Notes: generated by a model not told the origin, from the letters alone. Positions 36,661-47,375 are shown, counted from the stretch's first letter. The stretch: 64,000 bases of DNA from Ezakiella massiliensis (GCF_900120165.1 NZ_LT635475.1:124001-188000); one strand, 5' to 3'. Numbers and translations are program-made.

Positions 36661-36690
36661 AAACTCTCTTGCCTGGAGAGTTTTTATTTT
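36661..36690 (+). terminator. terminator after hemW
   Basis: AAACTCTC pairs with GAGAGTTT across a short loop, followed by a T-rich run. Between hemW and this hairpin (36601-36648) a 15-codon frame from a TTG reads MKKVLLLILICLKSK; it resembles the start of a signal peptide and may be a gene remnant. Confidence 0.85.
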
Positions 36691-36733
36691 ATTTTAAAAT
36701 ATTTTATCATTTTGTGTTTAAAAAAGAATTATA

Positions 36734-36742
36734 GTGGTATAA
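36734..36742 (+). promoter_or_regulatory. extended -10 promoter of hrcA-grpE-dnaK
   Basis: TGGTATAAT ends 10 bases before the CIRCE element, so HrcA bound there would lie over the transcription start. A weak TTGTGT lies upstream. Confidence 0.75.
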
Positions 36743-36752
36743 TATAAATGTA

Positions 36753-36779
36753 GTTAGCACTCACCAAGAGTGACTGCTA
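36753..36779 (+). promoter_or_regulatory. CIRCE operator (HrcA binding site)
   Basis: TTAGCACTC, nine bases, GACTGCTAA: the CIRCE consensus TTAGCACTC-N9-GAGTGCTAA with one mismatch (G to C) in the right arm. It sits between the -10 box and the hrcA start. Confidence 0.95.
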
Positions 36780-36800
36780 ATAAAAATTAGGAGGTGCGTT

Positions 36801-37823
36801 ATGTTAAGTTCAAGAGAAGCCACAATTTTACAGGGAATCATCGAGAGCTTTATCCTTAGCGGAACTCCAATTGGGTCAAGAACGCTTGTTAAAAGTTATG
36901 ATCTAGATTTATCATCGGCTACTATTAGAAATGTTATGAGTGATTTGGAGGAACTTGGTTACTTAACTAAAACTCACCAATCGAGCGGAAGAATCCCTTC
37001 AATAAAGGGCCTCAAGCTTTATGTTTCAAATCTAATAGCTAAGGAGCTCTCTGAAAATAGACTGTCTAATTCAGATGTAAGAAATTATTTGGAAGATGGC
37101 GATAGAGAGATAAAAAATACCTTATCTAAAATAGGAACGGTTTTAAATGAGATAACAGATTATGCTTCACTAACCTTTATAAGCAAAGATAAAAATGGAA
37201 TTGTTAAAGATATATTTATAAAAGAAGTATCTAGCAATTCTTATATTTTTGCTGTAATGCTAAGTGATGATGAAATTTTTACCAAGCTAATCACAACTGA
37301 AGAGGCAAATGATTTTATAAGTACGGAAAAATTCAACAGATTTTTAGGAGAGAATTTTAAAAATAAATCCACTAAATATCTGGTAGACAACTTGCTTCCA
37401 CTTTTTAATTTTACTTTTTATAAAGACTTAAAGGTTTTAAATGATATTGTTAATGATATAAAAAAGAAAAGATCAGACGACCTTCAGTTATTAGGTATAT
37501 CAAGGCTATTAAATCATCCAGATTTCGATGACATTGACAAGGTTCGTCAAGTTGCAAATTTGATGAGCGATGATACCGAGATTAGAGATGTTCTTACTCA
37601 CGAGGATAAGGACGGCATCAAAGTTTACTTAAGTGATGATGAAGATGATCCACTATCCAGTTTAGCTATTATTACTTCAAATTATAGTATTGATGAGGAC
37701 AGGATAGCATCTTTTGGCCTTATTGCGCCAATAAGAATTAATTATTCTGAGGCAGTGTCAACTATAATAGGACTGGATAGAGATTTAAAATCAATAATAA
37801 ATAAAAATAGAGGTAAGGTATGA
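36801..37823 (+). CDS. hrcA: heat-inducible transcription repressor HrcA
   Basis: Repressor of class I heat-shock genes, folded by GroE and binding CIRCE. 340 residues. The N-terminal winged helix has SSATIRNVMSDLEELGYL, the DNA-contact helix; GRIPS follows, and the C-terminal part (GLIAPIRINYSEAVSTI) is the conserved dimer domain. It is autoregulated through the CIRCE site directly upstream. AGGAGGTG precedes the ATG. Overlaps grpE by four bases. Confidence 0.97.
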   Translation: MLSSREATILQGIIESFILSGTPIGSRTLVKSYDLDLSSATIRNVMSDLEELGYLTKTHQSSGRIPSIKGLKLYVSNLIAKELSENRLSNSDVRNYLEDGDREIKNTLSKIGTVLNEITDYASLTFISKDKNGIVKDIFIKEVSSNSYIFAVMLSDDEIFTKLITTEEANDFISTEKFNRFLGENFKNKSTKYLVDNLLPLFNFTFYKDLKVLNDIVNDIKKKRSDDLQLLGISRLLNHPDFDDIDKVRQVANLMSDDTEIRDVLTHEDKDGIKVYLSDDEDDPLSSLAIITSNYSIDEDRIASFGLIAPIRINYSEAVSTIIGLDRDLKSIINKNRGKV

Positions 37824-38347
37824 TGGATAAAGACTTGAAACAAGATGTATTAAAAGATGAAGAATTAAAAGTAACAAAAGAAGAGGGCCTCGATTTAGAA
37901 AAAGAGGCTTCTGAGGATGAAGAAAAACTTAATGCTGAGATAGATTCATTAAAGAATCAATTGGTAAGGCTACAGGCAGATTTTACAAATTATAGGAACA
38001 GATCAAAGAAAATTGAATTAGAAAGTGTCGGTATAGGTATCGAAAAAATGGCCGAAACACTTTTTCCAGTTATTGATAATTTTGAAATCGCCCTTAGCCA
38101 CATTGAAGACCCAAGCACAAAAGAAGGGGTCCAAATGATTTACAATCAGATTATTGAAGCTTTAAAGTCTCAGGGCATTGAGCTTATGGAAACCAAGGAC
38201 GCCGACTTTGATCCAAATTTACATTATGCAGTAATGATGGAAGAAGCAGAAGGCGTAGAAAGTGGTAAGATTATAGAAACATTAAAAACAGGATTTATTA
38301 AAGACGAAAAAGTTTTAAGACCAGCAATGGTAAAAGTATCAAAATAG
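37820..38347 (+). CDS. grpE: nucleotide exchange factor GrpE
   Basis: Exchange factor for DnaK. 175 residues: an acidic N-terminus, a long coiled coil (about 25-80, with LQADFTNYRNRSKK), and the beta domain with GIEKMAETLFPVIDNFE and the C-terminal ILRPAMVKVSK-type end (VLRPAMVKVSK). It begins at the first of two adjacent ATG codons, the second also possible. It lies between hrcA and dnaK, in one CIRCE-controlled unit. Confidence 0.95.
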   Translation: MMDKDLKQDVLKDEELKVTKEEGLDLEKEASEDEEKLNAEIDSLKNQLVRLQADFTNYRNRSKKIELESVGIGIEKMAETLFPVIDNFEIALSHIEDPSTKEGVQMIYNQIIEALKSQGIELMETKDADFDPNLHYAVMMEEAEGVESGKIIETLKTGFIKDEKVLRPAMVKVSK

Positions 38348-40186
<1,839 letters not shown>

Positions 40187-40224
40187 TTAATCTACCTGCT
40201 TAAGTAGATAATTTATAATTTGAA

Positions 40225-40264
40225 AAAAGCCCATTAGCTAAAATTTTTTAGAGATTGGGCTTTT
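40225..40264 (+). terminator. terminator between dnaK and dnaJ
   Basis: AAAAGCCCA pairs with TGGGCTTTT; inner CTAAAA/TTTTAG pairing extends the stem. Confidence 0.85.
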
Positions 40265-40278
40265 CTTATGTTTAAAAA

Positions 40279-40308
40279 TTAGCAAAATATATATCTTTGT
40301 GTTAAAAT
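40279..40308 (+). promoter_or_regulatory. promoter of dnaJ and downstream genes
   Basis: TTAGCA, 18-base spacer, TAAAAT with a TGT extension. No CIRCE site is seen here, so dnaJ may be partly uncoupled from HrcA. Confidence 0.6.
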
Positions 40309-40356
40309 ATAAATGAATTATGTTTAAATATTTTATTCACATTAGAGGGAGTTTTA

Positions 40357-41502
40357 ATGAGAGATTTATATGAGGTTTTAGAAGTTGAAAGAACCGCTAG
40401 TCAAGAGGAAATAAAAACTAGTTACAGAAGGCTAGCTAAAAAATATCACCCAGACTTAAACGATGGCGATTTAGAAGCTCAAGAAAAGTTTAAAGAAGTA
40501 TCAGCCGCTTATGAAGTACTTGGAGATGAATCCAAAAGAAGAATGTATGATAACTACGGAACAACTGATGGAAGCGGTGGATTTTCTGGCGGTGGCTTTG
40601 AAGATATTTTTAGTGATATATTTAATAATTTTGGCGATTTTTTTGGCGGTGGATTTTCTTATGGACGGACCAGGTCAAATGCCCAAGATGGAAATGATGC
40701 CAGGGTTGATCTTACTGTAAAATTATCAGAAACTTTGCAAGATAAAGAAGTTTCTTTTATTTACAATAGAATTGTAAATTGTGATGAGTGCGACGGCAGT
40801 GGAGCAGAAAGTTCGAAAGATGTTGAAGTATGTCCTGAATGCAATGGTAGGGGCCGGGTATTTTCTACTAGACAAACTATGTTTGGCATGGTGCAGACTG
40901 AAGGCGAATGCCCAAGATGCCATGGCAAGGGAAAAGTTATAAAAAATCTATGTAAAAAATGCAAAGGAAATGGTAGATTAAAGAAGAAAGTAGAAAAAAC
41001 TGTTACTATTAAAAGAGGAATTCAGGATGGCAATATAATAAATGTTGGTCCATTTGGTGATCAAGGCATTAATGGTGGTAGAGACGGTAATTTATATCTG
41101 GTTATTCACGTTATAAATGATACGAATTTTGAAATTGATAATTATGATGTTATTACAGAATATGACACTACTTTTGTGGATGCTGCCTTAGGTGCAAACA
41201 AAAAGATCAATAATATCGACGGTGAAATTGAAACTATAGAAATCCCTGCAGGGACGCAAAATGATTATGTCATAAAAATAAATAGCAAGGGTTTATATAG
41301 GTATGACAGTGATTATAGGGGAGATATGTATATTGTCATTAAAGTTAAAACCCCAACAAAATTAACTGATAAACAAAGAGAACTCTTAGAAGAGTTTTAT
41401 GATGATGACAATGACGAACCACGACCCGCGAGGCCTAGGGGATATAAATTAAAATATTGGTTTTCAAAGTTAAAGAATAAGATTAAAAATTCGATGAGGT
41501 AA
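40357..41502 (+). CDS. dnaJ: chaperone DnaJ (Hsp40)
   Basis: Co-chaperone that stimulates DnaK ATPase. 381 residues: J domain at about 3-67 with HPD at 31-33, a glycine/phenylalanine-rich linker (FSGGGFEDIF, GGGFSYG), four complete zinc-binding repeats CDECDGSG, CPECNGRG, CPRCHGKG and CKKCKGNG, and the C-terminal substrate domain. RBS GAGGGAG. It heads the transcript that continues through prmA, rsmE, mtaB and the HIT gene. Confidence 0.97.
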   Translation: MRDLYEVLEVERTASQEEIKTSYRRLAKKYHPDLNDGDLEAQEKFKEVSAAYEVLGDESKRRMYDNYGTTDGSGGFSGGGFEDIFSDIFNNFGDFFGGGFSYGRTRSNAQDGNDARVDLTVKLSETLQDKEVSFIYNRIVNCDECDGSGAESSKDVEVCPECNGRGRVFSTRQTMFGMVQTEGECPRCHGKGKVIKNLCKKCKGNGRLKKKVEKTVTIKRGIQDGNIINVGPFGDQGINGGRDGNLYLVIHVINDTNFEIDNYDVITEYDTTFVDAALGANKKINNIDGEIETIEIPAGTQNDYVIKINSKGLYRYDSDYRGDMYIVIKVKTPTKLTDKQRELLEEFYDDDNDEPRPARPRGYKLKYWFSKLKNKIKNSMR

Positions 41503-41504
41503 TT

Positions 41505-42386
41505 ATGAAAGAAATTAGCATAAAGGTAAATAGGGCAATTGAAGAGCAAATGGAAGTGCTTTTGTCCATTTGTGGAGTTGATTCATATGAGGTTGTTGAT
41601 TCTGAGATTTATAAGGAGTTTAGCGAAAGAGAGAGAAACTGGGATTATATAGATGAATCGGTAATGGAACAATCGGAATATATTTCTTTTAAATGTTATT
41701 TAGATAATCCAACCGAATTAAAAAACTATTTTAAATATCATGCGGACTTTGAATATGATCTCACTGAAAAGGACATTATGGAAGCCGACTATGAAAATGA
41801 TTGGAAAAAATATTTCAAAGCTATAAAAGTTTCTGAATCTTTAATTGTAGAACCTAAATGGGACGTCCACCATGAGAATTCTGTAGTTATAAATCCTGGT
41901 ATGGCCTTTGGCACTGGTAGTCATGAGACAACATTTTTGATGCTAAAGGAAATAGATAACATTAAACCTCACGGCCATGTGCTTGATGTAGGTACTGGAA
42001 GTGGGATTTTAGCAATTGCATGTGCAAAATATTTTGATTGCAAGGTTTATGCTTATGAAATAGATGATTTAGCAATTAAAAGCGCCGAGGAAAATTTATT
42101 ATTAAATGGCGTTCAAGATAAAATAAATTTATTTAAAAAAGATTTTAGAGATGTAGATATAAAGCAATACGACTATATTTTATCCAATATTTATGCTGAA
42201 ACCCTAGTTGATATGATGGAAGGTTTTTCTAAGAGGATAAAACCTGGCGGAAAAATTATTTTATCAGGTATTGTAGATAAGAAAGATGAAATTGTAGAAT
42301 CCGCTATGATTGAAAAGGGCTTTGAAATTTTGTCTAAGGAAAAAATGAATGAGTGGACAAGAATAACTGGAGAGTACCGTGGATAG
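41505..42386 (+). CDS. prmA: ribosomal protein L11 methyltransferase
   Basis: SAM-dependent methyltransferase acting on ribosomal protein L11. 293 residues. The N-terminal ferredoxin-like domain is followed by NPGMAFGTGSHETT and the SAM motif LDVGTGSGILAIAC near residue 159, with DYILSNIYAE as the catalytic-region motif. GAGGTA precedes the ATG two bases after the dnaJ stop. Overlaps rsmE by eight bases. Confidence 0.95.
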   Translation: MKEISIKVNRAIEEQMEVLLSICGVDSYEVVDSEIYKEFSERERNWDYIDESVMEQSEYISFKCYLDNPTELKNYFKYHADFEYDLTEKDIMEADYENDWKKYFKAIKVSESLIVEPKWDVHHENSVVINPGMAFGTGSHETTFLMLKEIDNIKPHGHVLDVGTGSGILAIACAKYFDCKVYAYEIDDLAIKSAEENLLLNGVQDKINLFKKDFRDVDIKQYDYILSNIYAETLVDMMEGFSKRIKPGGKIILSGIVDKKDEIVESAMIEKGFEILSKEKMNEWTRITGEYRG

Positions 42387-43086
42387 AGTTTTCTTGGACG
42401 ACTTTATCTTGATTGATGGCGATTATAAGCACATGATTAAAGCTAGAAGGCTTGGTCTTGGAGATAAAATTGAAGCGGTTATTAATCGAGAGCTTTATCT
42501 TTGTGAAATCATTGAAATGAGTAAGAACTCAGCTAAGCTCCAATCAATAGAAAAATTAGAGATAAAAAATGCTGGACCAAAGATCACCCTTTATCAATCA
42601 GTTATAGATAAAAAGAAGATGGAAAGTGTATTTAAATATTGCACAGCTCTTGGAGTTTCTGAATTTATACCTGTTGTTACTAGGTTTACAGAGGCTATTA
42701 AGGATAGAAATTTTGTTAGCGAAAGAAATTATGGGATATTAAAAGAAGCTGCCCAACAGTCGAAGGGAAGCTTTCTACCGGAAATCTCTGAGACAGTTGA
42801 TTTTAAAGATGCAGTATTAAATGCAAAACAAGATGATTTGAGCCTTATATTATATGAGCTTGAAGATTCAAATTATATAGGAAATTTAGACTTAAAAAAT
42901 ATAGATTCAATTTCAATTTTTGTAGGACCTGAGGGAGGTTATCACAAAGATGAAGTTGATTTTGCAATACAAAATGGCGTGAAGCCAATTAGATTATTTT
43001 CGAGGATATTAAGATCGGAATTAGCAGGATTTTCTGCATTATCGATTATAAATTCTTGCGTGGAGGCATATGAAAGTAAAGATTAA
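42379..43086 (+). CDS. rsmE: 16S rRNA m3U1498 methyltransferase RsmE
   Basis: SPOUT-fold methyltransferase modifying U1498 in the 16S rRNA decoding region. 235 residues with VDFKDAV in the middle, ISIFVGPEGGYHKDEVDFA as the SAM-binding knot and ILRSELAGFSALS at the C-terminus. The GTG start has GGAGAG upstream and lies inside prmA; the end overlaps mtaB by 17 bases. This order after dnaJ-prmA is standard in Bacillota. Confidence 0.95.
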   Translation: MDRVFLDDFILIDGDYKHMIKARRLGLGDKIEAVINRELYLCEIIEMSKNSAKLQSIEKLEIKNAGPKITLYQSVIDKKKMESVFKYCTALGVSEFIPVVTRFTEAIKDRNFVSERNYGILKEAAQQSKGSFLPEISETVDFKDAVLNAKQDDLSLILYELEDSNYIGNLDLKNIDSISIFVGPEGGYHKDEVDFAIQNGVKPIRLFSRILRSELAGFSALSIINSCVEAYESKD

Positions 43087-44371
43087 GACACTGGGATGTA
43101 AGGTAAATTTTGTTGAGAGCATGGCTCTTTCTAAAGCGCTTGATGTTTTAGGTTATGAACTTGTAGAAGATGATATTTGCGACGTATTTATATTAAATTC
43201 TTGCTCAGTAACCAATGAGAGCGATAAAAAAAGCAGGCAGGCCCTTGGACGCAATAGAAGAATTAACCCTAATAATCTTTCGATTATTATGGGTTGCTAC
43301 TCCCAAGTTTCAAAAGATGAATTATTAAAAAATAAAAATGTAAATATAGTTTATGGAAATATTGATAAGATGAAGGTCGTAGATATTATTAATGACCATG
43401 CATTAAAACTTGGAGAAAAAACTAATGCGGTGAGTGATATTTCCAAATACAGGGTCTATGAAAATTTGCCAATTCATTCTACAGGTGAAAAGACCAGGGC
43501 GTTTTTAAAGATTCAAGATGGTTGCGATAATTTTTGCACCTATTGCATTATTCCATACGCCAGGGGAAGAGTGCGTTCTCGTGATATAGAGACTATAAAA
43601 AAAGAAACCCAGTATTTAAAGGAAAGCGGTGTTAAAGAACTTGTAATTACCGGCATTGAAGTTGCAAGCTACGGAAAAGATTTGGACGGTTATAAACTTA
43701 TAGATGCTATTGAAGCTGTAGCTGAAGTTGATAAGGATATGAGAATCAGGCTTTCAAGCTTAGAGATAAGTGTAATAACGGATGACTTTTTAGAGAGAGT
43801 TTCTAAGATAGAACACTTTTGCAGGCATTTTCATTTATCCCTTCAATCAGGTTGTGATAAAATTTTAAAATTAATGAACAGGAAGTATACAAGAGAAGTT
43901 TTTAAAGAAAAGGTCAAAATGATTCGTAAGTATTTTCCGGATGCAGGCATCACATCCGACGTTATCGTTGGCTTTCCAAATGAAACGGATGATGACTTCA
44001 AAGATACTTTAGATTATGTAAAGGACATAAAACTTTCTAGGATCCATGTTTTTCCTTATTCAATTAGGAAGAATACAAAGGCCGCACTAATGGATCAAGT
44101 AGATCCTCAAACAAAAAATGAGAGAGCTCACTTACTTCGTGATGTCTCCGAAGAATTAGAAGATGAATTTTTCAGAAGCATGGTGGATAAGAGAGAAAGA
44201 GTTTTGATAGAGGAGAGGTCAAAAGGAAAGTTTATAGGCTATACTTCAAATTACATTAGAGCCGAAATAGATGCAAATGAAAATTCAGATTTGAAGATAA
44301 ATCAAGTTGTGGATGTAGAATTAAAAAATCAAGGAGGTAATTTAAAATGGATTGTTTGTTCTGCAAAATAG
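43070..44371 (+). CDS. mtaB: tRNA t6A37 methylthiotransferase MtaB
   Basis: Radical SAM enzyme that adds a methylthio group to t6A37 in tRNAs reading ANN codons. 433 residues. The N-terminal domain with cysteines in KTLGCKVN, NSCSVT and MGCYSQ binds one [4Fe-4S]; the radical SAM motif CDNFCTYC near 151 binds the second; a TRAM domain closes the protein. GGAGG precedes the ATG. The end overlaps the HIT gene by 25 bases. Confidence 0.95.
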   Translation: MKVKIKTLGCKVNFVESMALSKALDVLGYELVEDDICDVFILNSCSVTNESDKKSRQALGRNRRINPNNLSIIMGCYSQVSKDELLKNKNVNIVYGNIDKMKVVDIINDHALKLGEKTNAVSDISKYRVYENLPIHSTGEKTRAFLKIQDGCDNFCTYCIIPYARGRVRSRDIETIKKETQYLKESGVKELVITGIEVASYGKDLDGYKLIDAIEAVAEVDKDMRIRLSSLEISVITDDFLERVSKIEHFCRHFHLSLQSGCDKILKLMNRKYTREVFKEKVKMIRKYFPDAGITSDVIVGFPNETDDDFKDTLDYVKDIKLSRIHVFPYSIRKNTKAALMDQVDPQTKNERAHLLRDVSEELEDEFFRSMVDKRERVLIEERSKGKFIGYTSNYIRAEIDANENSDLKINQVVDVELKNQGGNLKWIVCSAK

Positions 44372-44682
44372 TTAAAGGTGATATTCCGTCAAAGCTTGTT
44401 TATGAAGATGATATATGTTATGCATTCGAGGATATTAATCCAGTAGCACCAGTGCACGTACTCTTTATTCCTAAGAGACACATTGATGGAGTGGATAAAT
44501 TAACTGAAGAAGATGCAAAAAATGTAGGTCATATATTTTTAAAGATTGAAGAAGTTGCAAAAAAACTTGGTTTGGATGATGGTTACAGGGTTGTTTCCAA
44601 TGTTGGAGAAGATGGTGGTCAATCAGTAAGACACCTTCACTTTCATTTAATTGGAGGCAGAAAACTTACTTGGGATTTCTAG
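44347..44682 (+). CDS. HIT family nucleotide-binding protein (HinT-like)
   Basis: 111 residues, HIT-fold nucleotide hydrolase. CLFCKIVKGDIPS at 3-15 and the histidine triad HLHFHLIGG near 97-105 are typical of HinT, which hydrolyses purine nucleoside phosphoramidates; the cellular substrate here is not known. A very strong AAGGAGG site lies at 44332-44338 inside mtaB. Last gene of the dnaJ transcript. Confidence 0.94.
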   Translation: MDCLFCKIVKGDIPSKLVYEDDICYAFEDINPVAPVHVLFIPKRHIDGVDKLTEEDAKNVGHIFLKIEEVAKKLGLDDGYRVVSNVGEDGGQSVRHLHFHLIGGRKLTWDF

Positions 44683-44684
44683 GA

Positions 44685-44708
44685 AAGAGGGCTTAAGGCC
44701 CTTTTTTA
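44685..44708 (+). terminator. terminator of the dnaJ-HIT operon
   Basis: AAGAGGGC-TTAAG-GCCCTTTTTT hairpin starting two bases after the HIT stop. Confidence 0.88.
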
Positions 44709-44737
44709 TTGCAATTAATGGCAAAATATTGTATAAT
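44709..44737 (+). promoter_or_regulatory. promoter of the small unknown/SLH operon
   Basis: TTGCAA, 17-base spacer, TATAAT. A GGAGG follows before the ATG at 44756. The -35 lies directly after the terminator T run. Confidence 0.8.
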
Positions 44738-44755
44738 TAGTTATCGGAGGAAAAT

Positions 44756-45193
44756 ATGGAGTATAATTATAATTTTATAAATAAACTTGATTTTGAAAAT
44801 ATTTTATCAAAAGATCAGTTTGAAAAATTTCTCAATAGTTTAAAGGCTTATATTAATGATAATCAAATTATAATAAGCACTACAAAATCATTAGATGATC
44901 TACTGTGGATGTTCACAGATTATTTTGATGGCTCTTATGAAGATATGGATAAAAAAGTTATTCCCATTGGATGCTTTTCGCTCTTATATTTTATATTGCC
45001 GTCATCTGTTATGAAAAAATATGTAGGTGAGAAAACCTTCTTTAGATCAGCCTTAGTATTTTCCTTTGCGTTTTTCACTCTGAACTCTGAACTTAAAAAA
45101 TACAGAGAATTTTTAGATGAAAATAGAGTTGTAATAACAACTGAATATGGCGATATAAGTTATTATCGTCATAGAATTAAGGAGGAATTATGA
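44756..45193 (+). CDS. unknown protein with a hydrophobic middle segment
   Basis: 145 residues. I do not recognise it with confidence. The N-terminal 60 residues are charged and soluble; the middle (about 69-107, IPIGCFSLLYFILPSS and SALVFSFAFFTL) is hydrophobic and recalls the short hydrophobic domain of DUF1232/YkvA proteins, but the key acidic motif is not clear. It has a strong promoter and GGAGG, and overlaps the SLH gene by four bases, so the two are probably made together, suggesting a membrane or envelope role. Confidence 0.6.
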   Translation: MEYNYNFINKLDFENILSKDQFEKFLNSLKAYINDNQIIISTTKSLDDLLWMFTDYFDGSYEDMDKKVIPIGCFSLLYFILPSSVMKKYVGEKTFFRSALVFSFAFFTLNSELKKYREFLDENRVVITTEYGDISYYRHRIKEEL

Positions 45194-46146
45194 AGAAAAT
45201 AGCAATTTTATTATTGCTTATAGTACTTATTTCATCTCAATGTCTTGCAAGCCAAGTCTATACTTTTGATAATTTAGTTGGGGAGATAGATGCTCAAGAT
45301 GATAAATATGTAAAGATTTCCTGGAATATCAATAGTGATATGAAAGAGGCCATTGCGAGCGGTGAAATAAGTAATGTTTTAGTTGAGATGGATGTTAAAC
45401 TCGATCAAAATAAGTACTTAAGTGAAAGAGAAAAGCCCTTACACACTGTGGATGCAAGTGTAAATGAACTTAGATTTTCGCCTTTTGAAGACAGGGCTGA
45501 GATGAATGCAAATAATACACTTGTTTCAATAAGGCTCAGATATTCATACGATAAGGATGGAGAAAATATAAAAACAGAATTTATAGATCCTATTGTCTTG
45601 GGACACGATTCCTATGTTAAAAAGTCTTCTTACTGGAGCAAGAATGAAATGGACACAGCTATTAAAATGGGTTTGATTCTTTCCAGTTTTAAGGATGACG
45701 TTAGTCGACCGATAACTAGATATGAATTTACTAAAGTTTTAATAAAGCTAAATTCTTATATAGGCAAGAAAAAAGCAGATGTAAACTTAACTTTTGATGA
45801 TGTCACGGACAAGGATATAAATTTAGCTCATAGTTTGGGATTGGTTAATGGGGTTGGTGGCCTGGAAGGCAATCGTTTTGCAGGTGAATTAAATTTAACC
45901 AAGCAAGAAATGGCAACTATACTTGAAAGATTCTTAAACTTATTAAATGCAAGTATTGATGAGCAAAAGCAAGTTGATGTAGTGGATATGGACCAAGTTG
46001 CAAGCTGGGCAAAAAAATCAGTTCAAACTTTATTAAATACTGGAATAATAAAAGGGGATAGCACGAAAAAAATAGACCCTATGAGGAATGTTACATGTGA
46101 AGAGTCTATTGTAATGATAATTAGAATATTTAATTTTGCAAAATAG
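45190..46146 (+). CDS. secreted protein with S-layer homology (SLH) domains
   Basis: 318 residues. A signal peptide (MKKIAILLLLIVLISS, cleavage near CLA) is followed by a roughly 130-residue beta-rich domain of unknown fold and then three SLH-like repeats from about residue 145: SYWSKNEMDTAIKMG / PITRYEFTKVLIKL, FDDVTDKD / LTKQEMATILERF, and ASWAKKSVQTLLNTG. SLH domains bind pyruvylated cell-wall polymers, so it is anchored to the wall. GAGGAATT precedes the ATG. It may be a cell-surface structural or adhesion protein; function unknown. Confidence 0.8.
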   Translation: MKKIAILLLLIVLISSQCLASQVYTFDNLVGEIDAQDDKYVKISWNINSDMKEAIASGEISNVLVEMDVKLDQNKYLSEREKPLHTVDASVNELRFSPFEDRAEMNANNTLVSIRLRYSYDKDGENIKTEFIDPIVLGHDSYVKKSSYWSKNEMDTAIKMGLILSSFKDDVSRPITRYEFTKVLIKLNSYIGKKKADVNLTFDDVTDKDINLAHSLGLVNGVGGLEGNRFAGELNLTKQEMATILERFLNLLNASIDEQKQVDVVDMDQVASWAKKSVQTLLNTGIIKGDSTKKIDPMRNVTCEESIVMIIRIFNFAK

Positions 46147-46168
46147 CCTTAATGGGCTATTTTTTTTT
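46140..46168 (+). terminator. terminator of the SLH gene, shared with the convergent exporter gene
   Basis: AATAGCC-TTAAT-GGGCTATT followed by T8. The minus-strand exporter gene stops within this hairpin, so it may also serve that direction, weakly. Confidence 0.75.
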
Positions 46169-46594
46169 GACTTTCAATCTAAATGCCCTAGCTAATGAAG
46201 AGCTAACCATAATTGATACGGCAATTGCAACTGCAATAAATGAGGCTTCAAATAGTAAAGCCACACCAGCGTTTTGATTTCCTTGGATCAGGTTTAAGAT
46301 ACCTTGATAAGTCTTTAGTCCAGGAACAAGTGGAATAAAACCAATTATAATAAAATTAATAGCTGGGGATTTTAATTTTACAGCGGCGATTTCTGTTCCT
46401 ATGCCTAATAAGAATCCAGAAATAAGAGTTGCAAATACAGAATTAACTCCCAAGGATTGGAGATATTGCAAGCTGGTCCATGTCATGCCAGAAAATAAAG
46501 CGCAAACGATCATATTTCTTGGTCTGACTGAAAAGATAAAGCAAAAACTTAAGCCAGCAATTGTACTAAGGGCAAATATTTTTAACCAAGTCAT
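46157..46594 (-). CDS. threonine/serine exporter family protein, small subunit (YjjB/ThrE C-part)
   Basis: 145 residues, four hydrophobic segments, with GFIPLVPGLKTYQGI as the conserved loop of the ThrE-type C-terminal domain (DUF3815). Together with the gene just upstream it equals one ThrE protein split in two, like YjjB and YjjP of E. coli, reported to export organic acids such as succinate; ThrE exports threonine and serine. The substrate is undecided here. It overlaps its partner by four bases. Confidence 0.85.
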   Translation of the reverse strand: MTWLKIFALSTIAGLSFCFIFSVRPRNMIVCALFSGMTWTSLQYLQSLGVNSVFATLISGFLLGIGTEIAAVKLKSPAINFIIIGFIPLVPGLKTYQGILNLIQGNQNAGVALLFEASFIAVAIAVSIMVSSSLARAFRLKVKKK

Positions 46595-47358
46595 AATACA
46601 CCTCCAAAGAATGTGAAAAATGTAATTGTAAAACCAACTCCAAAAGCAATTGCAATAGCTATTGTAACAGCTTCCATAACTCTGGCCATACCACTTAACA
46701 GGTCTCCACTCATAAAATCGCGAACACCTGCTGTAAGCGCTACTCCAGGTACTAGTGGAAGGACTGATCCAACTATTGTAGAATCAAGGTTTTGTCCTAG
46801 ACCAATCTTGTTTAGACCAATTGCTATTAGTGTTACCATTAGTGATGAAACAAAGAAACCTAAAAACTGTGCATTAGTATGTTCAATTATTTTTTCACAG
46901 CTATGGAAAGAGATTGAACTTGCAATTAATGTTGCAATAAAATCGCTGATATTTCCACCAATAAGTATTGAGAAAATAGCGCAGCCAAGTGCACCTCCAA
47001 AAATTATCAGCCAATAAGGATAGGGACTATGTGCATTAATTTCTTTGAGTTTTTCAAAAGCTTCGTCTGTATCAATTTCATGATTTACATAGGACCTACT
47101 TAGATTATTAATAAGCTCTATCCTTGATAAGTTTGATGATCTTTTATCTATGTTTTGAATAAAGCACATCCCATCTTGGGTATTATCACCAATAATTACT
47201 ACAGTTGGCGATACAAAGGTGGATATATTATGAATATCTCGACTGGCGAGCATTCTTTTAATAGTATCTTCAGCTCTATAAGTTTCAGATCCACTTCTTA
47301 TCATGGACTCTGCAGCATATAAAGCCATTTTATATATTTTAGTGTCTTTTGAATCCAT
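46591..47358 (-). CDS. threonine/serine exporter family protein, large subunit (YjjP/ThrE N-part)
   Basis: 256 residues, DUF1212 type: the cytoplasmic N-terminal region has RSGSETYRAEDTIKRML and STFVSPTVVIIG, followed by five hydrophobic segments, with GSVLPLVPGVALTAGVRD. It forms the exporter with the small subunit downstream. Start chosen at ATG 47358 with GGAGG six bases before; an upstream TTG (47364) overlaps that spacing. TTGACT-16-TATAAT lies before it. With serine dehydratase present, amino-acid export is one possible role. Confidence 0.88.
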   Translation of the reverse strand: MDSKDTKIYKMALYAAESMIRSGSETYRAEDTIKRMLASRDIHNISTFVSPTVVIIGDNTQDGMCFIQNIDKRSSNLSRIELINNLSRSYVNHEIDTDEAFEKLKEINAHSPYPYWLIIFGGALGCAIFSILIGGNISDFIATLIASSISFHSCEKIIEHTNAQFLGFFVSSLMVTLIAIGLNKIGLGQNLDSTIVGSVLPLVPGVALTAGVRDFMSGDLLSGMARVMEAVTIAIAIAFGVGFTITFFTFFGGVL

Positions 47359-47375
47359 AAACAACCTCCGTTTAT

